From Paenibacillus xylanexedens (lineage in GTDB: Bacteria; Bacillota; Bacilli; Paenibacillales; Paenibacillaceae), in contig NZ_VEIO01000002.1 in assembly GCF_007680605.1 (NCBI RefSeq), positions 124,001 through 188,000 on the forward strand: 64,000 nucleotides of DNA, given 5' to 3'. Position 1 is the first letter of the stretch. Every line of letters starts with the position of its first letter. The translations under genes and the position numbers were made by a program. The notes under the pieces are model-generated. The model did no database searches, was not told where the DNA came from, and worked only from the letters and a program-made list of their open reading frames with translations. Positions 1 to 8,574 of this stretch are shown here, piece by piece.

Positions 1-1348
1 TTGCTCCAAGTGCTAACGCAATCGTTTTGATCGGAAGTTGGAGCGTTTCGCTCGTTTCTACGGCAGGATATACGGATTGCAACAGTTTGCCGTTCACATA
101 GATATCTGTACCTAGCTTAGCTTGAACAGGGATGTACACCATGCCCCCCGGTGATGTGGCCGGTGCACCTGCCTCCTGATATTTGTCACCACCCCATCCC
201 CAGACGTTTCCATCGGAGGAAAGTGCAAGACTATGGTAGTACCCGGCAGACACACCTTTGATATCCGATAACTGCTTTATTTTCCCTTGTTTGCCCGTTA
301 CGGTGTTTCCGAAGCTGTACACCTCGCCTTTTGTAGTCACCAGAAGGACATAATTGGAGCTTGCATCCAACGTTTTCACTTTAAGTTCGTGGTGATATGG
401 AATCCGTTTTCCTTGCCCATCCAGTCTCCAGACTCTACCTTTCGAATCGAGCGCCATCAGTTGCCCGCCTTTACTCGTGATGAACGTGATATTGGTCAAT
501 CCTTTGACTGGCTTTGCTTTGGAAGGGGGACTGCCCGCTTTATCCGCTTCTTTCCATGTCCAGACAGAACCGTCTTTTTTCAACGCATATCCATCGTAAC
601 CAGAAAGCGTGGTTTGCACGACATTTTTCAAACCGCTGATTCGGTGCAGGGTGGGCTTCTTCCCCGCCTCCTCGTTCATCGTGTTAGGAAGCTTCTGAGG
701 TGGGGTCTGCCAGGATTGAACGGTACCATCCCGAAGGAGGGCTACACTCATGAAAGATCCTGCGGTAACATCTCTAGCATCGGTGATGCCAGGAACTTGA
801 CTGGGGGTTCTGCCATCTCCCCACTGCCACACGGTTCCGTCTGTTTGAACAGCTAAACTGTATCCCCCACCGGAGTTAGAGATTGCGGTGACAGTGGATA
901 ACCGCGGAATACGGACAGGACTGAATGTATGGCGAAATCTCACTGTGTCGCTGATTCCCAGCTCTCCTAACAGGTTTCGTCCCCATGTCCAGACAGAACC
1001 GTCACTTCTTAACGCCACCGTGTAATAGTAACCTCCTGCTACTTGAGTGTAGTGGAGTTCCTGAGCTGTATTGGAAGTTACAGAGGATTCGGGGGAGGAG
1101 CCTGAAGAGAAGGCCGAGACTGCTCGATCTGGAGCGCTCCCTGTGAAAGCCTGCTCGTCCTTGGCTGCGTACGTAGTAGAGACCGAAGGCAGCGTAGCTA
1201 TGAGCAAAGTAGAGACAACACCAGCTGAAACCAGAATTTTACCGAAGTGGCGAAGGGATGTGCTTTGTTGCGTGCGGGCCGGATTGGCCAGCGAGGAAGA
1301 GGATGCTTTTTCTGTTGTTACATGATTAGCTTGATTATCGGAATACAT
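1..1348 (-). CDS. Secreted RCC1-repeat protein with stalk domain (partial)
   Basis: Runs off the left edge, so the C-terminus is missing; 449 codons are visible. The start is ATG at 1348, preceded by an AGAGGCG ribosome site. The N-terminus is polar, then a hydrophobic segment (about residues 38-55) ends near a TYA signal-peptidase-like site, so export is likely. After a Ser-rich stretch come several RCC1-type beta-propeller blades with the pattern VAGGYYYTVALRSDG followed by VWTWG. The last visible part (DIYVNGKLL, then LPIKTIALALG) looks like the start of a copper-amine-oxidase N-terminal (stalk) domain. A surface or cell-wall role is inferred; no enzymatic motif is seen. Confidence 0.75.
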   Translation of the reverse strand, partial: MYSDNQANHVTTEKASSSSLANPARTQQSTSLRHFGKILVSAGVVSTLLIATLPSVSTTYAAKDEQAFTGSAPDRAVSAFSSGSSPESSVTSNTAQELHYTQVAGGYYYTVALRSDGSVWTWGRNLLGELGISDTVRFRHTFSPVRIPRLSTVTAISNSGGGYSLAVQTDGTVWQWGDGRTPSQVPGITDARDVTAGSFMSVALLRDGTVQSWQTPPQKLPNTMNEEAGKKPTLHRISGLKNVVQTTLSGYDGYALKKDGSVWTWKEADKAGSPPSKAKPVKGLTNITFITSKGGQLMALDSKGRVWRLDGQGKRIPYHHELKVKTLDASSNYVLLVTTKGEVYSFGNTVTGKQGKIKQLSDIKGVSAGYYHSLALSSDGNVWGWGGDKYQEAGAPATSPGGMVYIPVQAKLGTDIYVNGKLLQSVYPAVETSETLQLPIKTIALALGA

Positions 1349-1544
1349 AAGATCGCCTCTTTTGGAAGGATGATGGTAAAAATGGAAGTGCTGATAAATA
1401 AACGTAAGAACTAGCATAAAGGTTACACGTTTTGAAGAGATTTCAACAAAAAAGTTGCAGGGGATGTTGCAGAGTTTGGACACTCATTTTCAAAAAATGT
1501 AACCTATCCAGCCCGGGTCACGTTGTACATATGAGGTGATTGCA

Positions 1545-2045
1545 ATGGGAAAATACGTAATGATGTTATGTTTGGCAGTTGTACTCGCAACAGGCTGTAG
1601 TTCGAATGATTCGCAGCAGACTGCCGATCCGGTAGAGAAAAGAAGCCCTTTTCCTGCCATAGTCGAGCCGCATAACGGGGAGCAAGCAGCAGAAAGTGGA
1701 GATGTTGTCTTTCTTTTGGGGCAGATGCGAAACCGAGATAAGTGGGAATCTTTTTTGCAAAATGTGAAAAAGAATCAACCGGATCATGTCCGGGTCACCA
1801 TGTATACGATTGAAGGCGATCCCATCATCCATGAGCTAATCTATGACGGTACGCTGTTTCAATCCACCTATGATGCCACAAGAGATAAGTATGGCTCCAG
1901 AGAAGAGATCACGACGAATACTTGCAAGGGATTGGAACTGACCAAAATCGAGCGAGGAGAATCAGTGTACGTTTTAACCGATTGTGAAAAGCAAAATGTA
2001 TTCTACATTCCAAACATGCAGGAGGAAGAGAGGAGTCAAGAATGA
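1545..2045 (+). CDS. DUF4362-type lipoprotein
   Basis: 166-residue lipoprotein. The signal peptide ends in the lipobox LATGC, so the mature N-terminal cysteine should be lipidated at the outer face of the membrane. The body (residues about 45-155) carries the pattern VRVTMYTIEGDPIIHEL, then a TCKG cysteine and a second cysteine in LTDC, as I recall for DUF4362 proteins of Bacillales; the two cysteines may form a disulfide. I chose ATG 1545 over the in-frame GTG at 1536 because GAGGTG lies six bases before 1545. Function unknown. It is transcribed divergently from the RCC1 gene. Confidence 0.7.
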   Translation: MGKYVMMLCLAVVLATGCSSNDSQQTADPVEKRSPFPAIVEPHNGEQAAESGDVVFLLGQMRNRDKWESFLQNVKKNQPDHVRVTMYTIEGDPIIHELIYDGTLFQSTYDATRDKYGSREEITTNTCKGLELTKIERGESVYVLTDCEKQNVFYIPNMQEEERSQE

Positions 2046-2214
2046 TAAAGCATGAAAGAAGAATGTGAAAGGAGGGACTCTGAAAGGATGAACACGAAAA
2101 GGAGTACCTATAAAAAAGAGGTGCTCGGTTGGGATTCTTTTGGGATATGAACAGGTTTATATAGAGTAGGGTAGATTACCGAACTTTTATTTTTCCTATG
2201 AAAGGGATCATCAC

Positions 2215-3669
2215 ATGAGAAATGCACTAACAGATTGGCAAGCTTCATCTCAGTTCTATCATTCGGTTCTTGTCCAGAGACAGCTGGCCCCGATCTTGCA
2301 GGAGGCATGGTTGAAGCAGTTTATGGAAGGGATCATGTGGGTGCTTCTGGGCATTATTGCTGTTCAGTTACTGCTCTGGGTGAGGGCTCGCTTAAGCAAG
2401 GGGCCTTTTACAGACGAAGAAGTGGAGCAAGCAGATCCGTTATTTCTAGCCTATTTGCGGAGCAAGGGCCAGCTGAAGTTGAAGGACACGCAGGCGACCA
2501 TGTTCCATTTAACACGTAAAGGCATATTGTCGATGCGAGTTGTGAAAACCAAAGGACGATATCGGAATGACCCGGGGGAAAGCAATCCTCAACTTAGACC
2601 CAAAACAACATTGGAGTACAGTGTGGAATCTTCGGTTGCTAGCAGTTCGCCGGATGAACAGGGTCTGCTACAATGGTTGTTCTCTACCTATGGTTTCGGT
2701 AAACAACGGCTGAGGCTCGATGCTTTGGCTGGACCAAGCGAAGGGGAAAGTAAGCGGAGAGAAGCCATGAAGTACTACCAGCTTAAAGAGAAGGCGCTGA
2801 GCGAAGGCGTTCAGTCGTGGAAGGAACAAGTCGTAGAGACGAGAGGCTGGGAACAGCTGATTCGAACACCGATGCTTTTGCGATTGCTTGTCTATGTCAT
2901 GTTTCCTATTCTGATGCTCTTTACAGGTATCGTGTGTTTTGTAGAGCCTGTATCTGTGCCGGGTGTGATAGGTCTGGCAGTTACGATGGTGATCTGGTGT
3001 TTGGCTATTCGGAAAATTCATGTGCGTTTGCTCTATCAAGCGGCTTGCGTAGGATTAATGATCAGCCTTACCTTGGCGATCGATGGCAATTCAGCTTTTA
3101 CTTCATCGCTGTACGGTATGATTTTTCTGTCCATTTTTGTTCGTTTGTTCTTACCTGCTAGAGTAGTTGCCCCGTCTGCGAGAGATTGGGAGGCCTCTAT
3201 GCGTAACTGGCGTAAACGATACAGAAAAGGCATTCCAGTCGAGCGTTTGAGTGAGTCTGCAGAAGTGCTGGAGCAGATCATTCAGACTGCTCTGGTGCTG
3301 GGCATTGGATCACGATGCGTGCGCAAAACAGAATGGTCTGTGTTACAGCAACATCATGATCCGGAGCTCAGACGCCTTGCGGATCGTGAACCTGCATCAG
3401 ATAACAGTGTACCTGGATTAACAACATTAAAACATACACCTCTATTGGTGCTAGCTTTGCATTTGCGAGGTATATTCAGGGCGATGTTTGCGGCAGAATT
3501 TCCGTTTGATCGTACCAATTATGTCTTCGCCACGCTATTCCCGGATTCGGGTGGAAGCAGCGGTCACACTTCGGTCAATACGGATAGCTACAGCGGGGGC
3601 GGTCATCACCACGGATCAGACAGCGGAGATTCCGGCGGAGGCGGGGACTCGGGCGGCGGTGGAGATTAA
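2215..3669 (+). CDS. DUF2207-like membrane protein with Gly-rich tail
   Basis: 484 residues, ATG preceded by AAAGGGAT. One membrane segment lies near residues 40-57, then a cytoplasmic winged-helix-like region (LYLRSKG-type, LTRKGILSM), then a cluster of four hydrophobic segments at about 218-315, and a tail of Gly, Ser, His and Asp (GGHHHGSDSG, then GGGGD repeats) from about 450. This resembles the C-terminal half of DUF2207/TIGR04222 predicted membrane proteins, which also end in glycine-rich tails; the usual extracellular N-terminal domain is absent. The His/Asp-rich tail could bind metal, but that is speculation. Role unknown. Confidence 0.6.
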   Translation: MRNALTDWQASSQFYHSVLVQRQLAPILQEAWLKQFMEGIMWVLLGIIAVQLLLWVRARLSKGPFTDEEVEQADPLFLAYLRSKGQLKLKDTQATMFHLTRKGILSMRVVKTKGRYRNDPGESNPQLRPKTTLEYSVESSVASSSPDEQGLLQWLFSTYGFGKQRLRLDALAGPSEGESKRREAMKYYQLKEKALSEGVQSWKEQVVETRGWEQLIRTPMLLRLLVYVMFPILMLFTGIVCFVEPVSVPGVIGLAVTMVIWCLAIRKIHVRLLYQAACVGLMISLTLAIDGNSAFTSSLYGMIFLSIFVRLFLPARVVAPSARDWEASMRNWRKRYRKGIPVERLSESAEVLEQIIQTALVLGIGSRCVRKTEWSVLQQHHDPELRRLADREPASDNSVPGLTTLKHTPLLVLALHLRGIFRAMFAAEFPFDRTNYVFATLFPDSGGSSGHTSVNTDSYSGGGHHHGSDSGDSGGGGDSGGGGD

Positions 3670-3787
3670 TTAATTATTTTGGATTGGAAAGATGCTTCCA
3701 CTAGACGCCTAATCTTCATATGGGAGCTGGAATAGAAATAATACAACAAAATAAATAGGATATGCATACATGTGCAAGCTTGGTTGA

Positions 3788-4580
3788 CTAGAGTAGTTAC
3801 CTAATTACCGAATTGCTGAGAGAGAAAATGATCCTTCTGTTCAATTCCAAAGACAATTTCCATTTGTTAAAATTTAGGTATAACGACTATGATCAGGTTT
3901 GGTGGTGATAACGGCATGTTGCGGATTCAGGTACACCCCGATGAATTGGATGCCAAGGCACGTTATGTTCAGCAATGTAAATTGGATTTGGACCGAATGG
4001 TTCGTGAACTGGATAAATCTCTGAATATGCTACAATCCGAATGGTCTGGGGTTACACAAGAAAAGTTCTTCTGGGATTTTATGGAGGTCAAGCATGTTTT
4101 CCCGTCAACACTCGGCATGCTGGATAATATTCAGAAGGAGTTTACCTTTATTGCGAATAATTTCAGGATGACAGACGACACAGGTGAGGTGGCTCTGTAC
4201 ATCCCCAATGAGTTGAAACCAAGTTTTTTCACTGGAGCCGTGGACAAAGCTATTGGTGACACCGTTACAGGTCTGGGCGAGACAGCCGAAGCACTCATCT
4301 ATAATCCGTTAAGCACATTAGGCAGTTTGGCTTATGCGATGACTCTAGGTAAGGTAGTTGACGCTGGACGTGGACTCGCGTTTGCTTGGGATGCGGCCTG
4401 GGGCAACGGAACAGCAAGGTCTGACATCGAGCAGTTCGTGGATGAGAAGAAAAAGCAACTCGACGAGGACGAGTCAGGTTATGTTAAAGGTGCGATGGTC
4501 GGCCAGGCCCTCTCTTATTTTATCTTCGGCAGAGCCTTACACCCGAAGGAACGTCATGAATCGGGTGGAGGAGGGGGAGG
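3788..4580. repeat. Long direct repeat, copy 1
   Basis: About 790 bp that recur almost unchanged near 7278-8066. The repeat covers the upstream promoter region, the WXG100 domain and the pre-toxin region, and stops at the Gly-rich hinge where the two C-terminal toxin domains diverge. Boundaries are by eye, accurate to about 10 bp. Confidence 0.9.
3857..3890 (+). promoter_or_regulatory. Candidate promoter of toxin 1
   Basis: A TATAAC -10 element near 3879-3884 with a weak TTTCCA -35 about 16 bp upstream, conserved unchanged in the second copy near 7369-7374. Transcription would begin around 3891, which excludes the upstream ATG 3889 as a start codon and supports ATG 3916. Confidence 0.4.
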
Positions 4581-5118
4581 TAAGAAAGAGACTGAGCAGG
4601 GGAATGTAAAAGAAGGGAATGCAGGCACTGTTCAGAAACAAAAGGAAATAATTAAATCTTTTAAACATTTGAGTGATTTTGAAAAAAATACTCTAATGCA
4701 AAGAGCACGTGATGGAGTTATTAATCCTGAAAAATGGACAGGAACTATATCAGGAGTGAAAGAGTTTAAGAACGTTGATGAATTTAAAATAGCTGATAGA
4801 TGGCTCCGAGAGGGGAAAAATGTAGAAAAGTTAGCTGATGTTAAGGGGAAGGATGGGAACTTAGTTCCAGGTGCTGACTTTAATGTAGATGAAGTAATTA
4901 TTGAAGCGAAAACAGCTAAAAGTAAAAATATAAATACCACTTCTAAAAAAGCCATTGAGGCAATCAATAGACAGGGAGAAAATGTTGTAATAGATGGTAG
5001 AGAAGTTGGATATACAGTTGAAGATGCAAAACGGATTATAGAAATAATCAATAGAAAGACGGGAGGAAAAGGAAATACAGAGATTTGGATAAATGACGGA
5101 TCTGTTATTAAAAATTAA
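3916..5118 (+). CDS. WXG100-fronted polymorphic toxin, PD-(D/E)xK-type C-terminus
   Basis: 400 residues from ATG 3916, which has GGTGGTGAT in front; the in-frame ATG 3889 lacks a good ribosome site. Residues 1-95 are a WXG100-like helical hairpin (LQSEWSGVTQEKF supplies the W-x-G turn), the signal for type VII secretion. A hydrophobic pre-toxin region follows (about 105-215), then a Gly hinge (GGGGGGKK) and the toxin domain. That domain contains GADFNVDEVIIEAKT, a D...ExK arrangement typical of restriction-endonuclease-fold nuclease toxins of the CdiA-CT kind. The next gene is the probable immunity partner. Antibacterial DNase or RNase activity is inferred. The toxin domain is more AT-rich than the N-terminal part, consistent with cassette exchange. 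Confidence 0.75.
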   Translation: MLRIQVHPDELDAKARYVQQCKLDLDRMVRELDKSLNMLQSEWSGVTQEKFFWDFMEVKHVFPSTLGMLDNIQKEFTFIANNFRMTDDTGEVALYIPNELKPSFFTGAVDKAIGDTVTGLGETAEALIYNPLSTLGSLAYAMTLGKVVDAGRGLAFAWDAAWGNGTARSDIEQFVDEKKKQLDEDESGYVKGAMVGQALSYFIFGRALHPKERHESGGGGGGKKETEQGNVKEGNAGTVQKQKEIIKSFKHLSDFEKNTLMQRARDGVINPEKWTGTISGVKEFKNVDEFKIADRWLREGKNVEKLADVKGKDGNLVPGADFNVDEVIIEAKTAKSKNINTTSKKAIEAINRQGENVVIDGREVGYTVEDAKRIIEIINRKTGGKGNTEIWINDGSVIKN

Positions 5119-5136
5119 TAAAAGGGGATGGAATAA

Positions 5137-5376
5137 ATGGCGTCTTTTCAATGCAAATGTGGATATGTACTTTCGAACAGCCAAGCACCAGACGATGTAA
5201 CTATATGGGCTTATACAGATCGTGAGTGGGATGAAATCACAAGTGATATTACAGATATTATAGATTTACCTAACCCAAGAAACAGTGTATGGCGTTGTCC
5301 TAATTGTGAAACTATCTATGTGTTTGATGAACAAAACAAATTAAAGAAACGATATATACTTGATCCAGAATTATAA
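5137..5376 (+). CDS. Small zinc-ribbon-like protein, probable immunity protein
   Basis: 79 residues, ATG preceded by AAAAGGGGATGG, 18 bp after the toxin stop codon. Two Cys pairs are visible, CKCG near residues 6-9 and CPNC near 53-56, the layout of a small zinc ribbon. Position directly behind the toxin domain, in the same AT-rich cassette, argues for an immunity role against the nuclease at 3916-5118. I do not recognise a named immunity family. Alternative: an unrelated small zinc-binding protein. Confidence 0.6.
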   Translation: MASFQCKCGYVLSNSQAPDDVTIWAYTDREWDEITSDITDIIDLPNPRNSVWRCPNCETIYVFDEQNKLKKRYILDPEL

Positions 5377-5477
5377 CCATTTTGTCTCCATTAACAGCCA
5401 TTCTAACTGACCTGTTTGAATACGATATTGAATTGTTAGATGAGGTACACGGTGGGAACGGACAATTCGAGAGGTAG
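5376..5477 (+). pseudogene. Scar of a CdiA-type tRNase toxin domain
   Basis: A start-less reading frame ends in EYDIELLDEVHGGNG, six more residues and a stop. It closely matches GYDIEMLDEVVGGNG in the intact toxin at 7406-8569. The catalytic part that follows in the intact toxin (KNPDF to the end) is deleted. The scar follows directly on the immunity gene, as expected for an orphan toxin cassette displaced downstream. Confidence 0.65.
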
Positions 5478-5537
5478 ATGAATATGGAGTATGAGTTATT
5501 TATATTTTCGATGCAGTGTATATTGCTAAAATATTGA
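5478..5537 (+). pseudogene. Broken immunity gene start
   Basis: Directly after the toxin scar an ATG with GAGAGG in front opens MNMEYELFIF, closely matching the starts MNYELFVKS (5557) and MDYELYIKN (8575) of the neighbouring immunity proteins. The frame stops after 19 codons. Its position relative to the toxin scar is the same as in the intact 7406/8575 pair, so it is read as a decayed immunity gene. Confidence 0.6.
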
Positions 5538-5556
5538 TTGATTCGGATGCAAGCTT

Positions 5557-6021
5557 ATGAACTATGAATTGTTTGTAAAATCCAGTTTATATCATAGATC
5601 TTTAGGAGAAATGATTAATCAATATGTTACTGAAACGGTTAAGGAGAACGGTTCACTCCAAATTAACGAAGATGAAATCGTAGTTGTCTGTAAATTTTTT
5701 ACATCGTTCATTGAGATTGAGGATGTTTCTGATATCGCGTTTGTTCAAAAACATTATAATCTGGCTTTGAATGTATGCATTAGAATTCAATTGTTTGGCC
5801 GTACTTTTAATGAGGGTATCGGGCATCTGTTCAAAGTGATTAGTAAACTTATGAAGAATACGGAAGGGAATCTATTATTCTTAGAAGATGGTTCTACCCA
5901 GTTACTTAGAATGGAAAATGGTTCTTTAACGGTAAATAATCGGTTAGATAAGTATCAAATTACTTCAAGCCTGCTGAGTATACTTAATTATCCTTATATT
6001 GAAAAGGAGCTATCAAGCTAG
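5557..6021 (+). CDS. Orphan immunity protein, family of 8575-9078
   Basis: 154 residues. Shares a recognisable frame with the protein at 8575-9078: an M-x-YEL start, a central IRIQLFGRTFNEG (IQLYSQKFSEG in the paralogue), then GNLLFLEDGS (GDLLLLDERS) and a terminal YPYIEKE (HSYIKED). The layout is similar to SitI3-type immunity proteins, an uncertain assignment. No toxin now stands immediately upstream, only a toxin scar, so it probably protects against toxins delivered by related strains. The ribosome site is weak (AAGCTT before ATG). Confidence 0.6.
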   Translation: MNYELFVKSSLYHRSLGEMINQYVTETVKENGSLQINEDEIVVVCKFFTSFIEIEDVSDIAFVQKHYNLALNVCIRIQLFGRTFNEGIGHLFKVISKLMKNTEGNLLFLEDGSTQLLRMENGSLTVNNRLDKYQITSSLLSILNYPYIEKELSS

Positions 6022-6075
6022 AAAATTGGATGCAAATGATTGGTTACCTTCTGAATTAGAGGAGGTTATGAGAAA

Positions 6076-6561
6076 GTGAGTTCGTTAATTATTTTGAAAA
6101 ACATAGAACATTACGTCCCTGAGAAAGCTATTGAAGATTTTCAGAAGACAGCTGATAAAGCAAATATGTATTGTATTTTAGTAAAACTTAAATATGATGG
6201 ACAGCTCTTTTTATCTGGGGAAGGAATACTTTCTGATGTAGATGAATCCAAGTTTAAAAGTATACAGAATAAAGAAGGTTTGAAGTACTTCACTTTTAAC
6301 GTCAATAGGATCGAAGAGGATTCACTTGACAGTTTTACATGGCTTACACAGGACGAAAATTATTTTTGGGCATTAGACATTGAAAATATAAAATATGAGG
6401 ATTATGAATTCATTTACAAGTTTGTAGTGGAGTATTTTAAAGATAATCCAGAAGATTACTTGTGGTTTGATGATGCTGAGTGGTACTACACGGCTGATGA
6501 TATCTTTAATCTAAGTCAAAGACCGTATAACCCTAAGTGGTGTAGTGAAAAAGTTATTTGA
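6076..6561 (+). CDS. Orphan immunity-like protein, W-E-D-W-Y family
   Basis: 161 residues from GTG 6076, with AGAGGAGGT in front. Acidic and aromatic-rich. The C-terminus (DYLWFDDAEWYYTADD, then KWCSEK) recurs in the proteins at 6580-7056 and 29383-29868 and in the broken copy at 9160-9672, so these form one family. A near-duplicate 3 kb away and the position behind toxin cassettes suggest immunity or anti-toxin function. No catalytic motif or membrane segment. Family name not recognised. Confidence 0.6.
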   Translation: MSSLIILKNIEHYVPEKAIEDFQKTADKANMYCILVKLKYDGQLFLSGEGILSDVDESKFKSIQNKEGLKYFTFNVNRIEEDSLDSFTWLTQDENYFWALDIENIKYEDYEFIYKFVVEYFKDNPEDYLWFDDAEWYYTADDIFNLSQRPYNPKWCSEKVI

Positions 6562-6579
6562 GTTAAGAGGGCTGAAATA

Positions 6580-7056
6580 ATGGGAATTTCAACTTTTGTA
6601 TTATTTAGGCAAGGAGAAAGTATCTCGGCAAGCGATTTATTAAAAAATATTAGAGAAATATCTATTAATTGCGGGCTCTACTTTGCTAACAATTATGACA
6701 AGTATGATGAAACCGGGAAATTAAAGTTTTGCTCAATATATATTAGTGACATTCCGTTTGAAGACAGCTATTCAAGGCAAATACCTTGGAATTTGTATGA
6801 TGAGCCTTATAAATTTCAAACTGTAGACTTTAATTGGGATAATTCTAAATGCCAATATTTTAAGGCATTCGTATCTGAAGATTTCTATGAGAATGAAGAT
6901 TTATTATTTAAGATACTTTATGGAATTTTAAAAATATATCCGTCTGCAAAAGTATGGATTGAAGATAACTGGTTTTATACAATAGAGGATTTAGAAAAAA
7001 TAAAAAATAAGCCATTGGACAATGAATGGTGCTATAAGAATCCCATAGATTTTTAA
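6580..7056 (+). CDS. Orphan immunity-like protein, same family
   Basis: 158 residues, 18 bp downstream of the previous gene and probably co-transcribed. Shares with 29383-29868 the pattern YDEPYKFQTVDFNW in the middle and VWIEDNWFYTIEDLEK near residues 130-145, ending in a WCYKNP motif, and shares the C-terminal W-x-E/D-D-x-W-x-Y-T motif with 6076-6561. No signal peptide. Probably cytoplasmic immunity against a toxin not encoded here. Confidence 0.6.
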   Translation: MGISTFVLFRQGESISASDLLKNIREISINCGLYFANNYDKYDETGKLKFCSIYISDIPFEDSYSRQIPWNLYDEPYKFQTVDFNWDNSKCQYFKAFVSEDFYENEDLLFKILYGILKIYPSAKVWIEDNWFYTIEDLEKIKNKPLDNEWCYKNPIDF

Positions 7057-7206
7057 AAGTACTTACTTGAATTTTGCTAATGCATTAAGAGAGAGTAGTA
7101 TGAAGGCTCAATGATTTCCATAATAAATTGAATCATAATCCAACTAATCATTCCAAGGAAACATTAATTGGATTGAAATACCGACTGAAATAATACGGGG
7201 CAAAGG

Positions 7207-7232
7207 CACTTCTACACATACACGTAGAAGTG
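7207..7232 (+). terminator. Hairpin terminator
   Basis: Perfect 9-bp stem CACTTCTAC/GTAGAAGTG with an 8-nt loop, followed by an AT-rich stretch rather than a clean T-run. It closes the 5557-7056 transcript. A related hairpin lies at 10977-11005. Confidence 0.6.
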
Positions 7233-7277
7233 ATTCATTATTATAGAACCTATGTTTGAATGCGCAATCTTGGCTGT

Positions 7278-8066
7278 GTAGAGTAGTTACCTAATTACCG
7301 AATTGCTGAGGAAGAAAATGATCCTTCTGTTCAATTCCAAAGACAATTTCCATTTGTTAAAATTTAGGTATAACGACTATGAACAGGTTTGGTGGTGATA
7401 ACGGCATGTTGCGGATTCAGGTACACCCCGATGAATTGGATGCCAAGGCACGTTATGTTCAGCAATGTAAATTGGATTTGGACCGAATGGTCCGTGAACT
7501 GGATAAATCTCTGAATATGCTACAATCCGAATGGTCTGGGGTTACACAAGAAAAGTTCTTCTGGGATTTTATGGAGGTGAAGCATGTTTTCCCGTCAACA
7601 CTCGGCATGCTGGATAATATTCAGAAGGAGTTTACCTTCATTGCGAATAATTTCAGGACGACAGACAGCACAGGTGAGGTGGCTCTGTACATCCCCAATG
7701 AGTTGAAACCAAGTTTTTTCACTGGAGCCGTGGACAAAGCCATTGGTGACACCGTTACAGGTCTGGGCGAGACAGCCGAAGCACTCATCTATAATCCGTT
7801 AAGCACATTAGGCAGTTTGGCTTATGCGATGACTCTAGGTAAGGTAGTTGACGCTGGACGTGGACTCGCGTTTGCTTGGGATGCGGCCTGGGGCAACGGA
7901 ACAGCAAGGTCTGACATCGAGCAGTTTGTGGATGAAAAGAAGAAACAACTCGACGAGGACGAGTCAGGTTATGTTAAAGGTGCGATGGTCGGTCAAGCTC
8001 TCTCTTATTTTATCTTTGGCAAAGCCTTACACTCGAAGGACCAGCACGGGTCGGGTGGAGGAGGAG
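7278..8066. repeat. Long direct repeat, copy 2
   Basis: Second copy of the 3788-4580 repeat with only scattered substitutions (for example FRTTDST against FRMTDDT). Includes the same promoter candidate (TATAAC near 7369). Both copies stop at the hinge before the toxin domain, which makes them substrates for recombination that would swap or delete toxin cassettes. Confidence 0.9.
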
Positions 8067-8569
8067 CTAAGAAGGAAGCATGGAAAAGTAACCTTAAGGG
8101 AAATTACAGCATGAATAATCTTATAGAACCATCAATGCCAAAAGGGGGAAAACCTAAAGGAAACTACGCAAATAATGAAGGTGGAAGAGGAAATGTAAGA
8201 CAAAATGAATCGGCTAACTTATTAGCAGATCAGGGTTATGATATTGAAATGTTGGATGAAGTTGTTGGTGGGAATGGGTTTGGTATCAAAAAAGGAAAGA
8301 ATCCGGACTTCATAATTGAAGGGAAAATCTTTGATTGTTATTCACCGGATTCGAATACTCCTATAGATAGTATCTCTGCAAAAATAAAGAACAAAACAAA
8401 GAGTCAGGCGCAGAGGATTGTCCTTAATCTGGACGACTATCCTAGTGCGAAAATAGATGAATTATTAGAAACTCTTTTAAGACAGACAAATCCACAAGCT
8501 AATTTAAAACACTTGGATGAGCTTGTAGTGATAAGAGATGGTGTAATAAACAAAGTATTCGGGAGGTAG
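7406..8569 (+). CDS. WXG100-fronted polymorphic toxin, CdiA-type tRNase C-terminus
   Basis: 387 residues from ATG 7406 (GGTGGTGAT in front). Residues 1 to about 220 are nearly identical to the toxin at 3916: WXG100-like hairpin, then hydrophobic pre-toxin region. After the GSGGGGAKK hinge the C-terminus is different. KNPDFIIEGKIFDCYSP, then AQRIVLNLDD near residues 340-350, is the pattern I know from the CdiA C-terminal tRNA nuclease domain (Burkholderia 1026b type, Pfam CdiA_C). Asp, Glu and Lys residues of a PD-(D/E)xK-like core are visible. Predicted to cleave tRNA in target cells; the immunity gene follows after 5 bp. Confidence 0.8.
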   Translation: MLRIQVHPDELDAKARYVQQCKLDLDRMVRELDKSLNMLQSEWSGVTQEKFFWDFMEVKHVFPSTLGMLDNIQKEFTFIANNFRTTDSTGEVALYIPNELKPSFFTGAVDKAIGDTVTGLGETAEALIYNPLSTLGSLAYAMTLGKVVDAGRGLAFAWDAAWGNGTARSDIEQFVDEKKKQLDEDESGYVKGAMVGQALSYFIFGKALHSKDQHGSGGGGAKKEAWKSNLKGNYSMNNLIEPSMPKGGKPKGNYANNEGGRGNVRQNESANLLADQGYDIEMLDEVVGGNGFGIKKGKNPDFIIEGKIFDCYSPDSNTPIDSISAKIKNKTKSQAQRIVLNLDDYPSAKIDELLETLLRQTNPQANLKHLDELVVIRDGVINKVFGR

Positions 8570-8574
8570 ACAAA

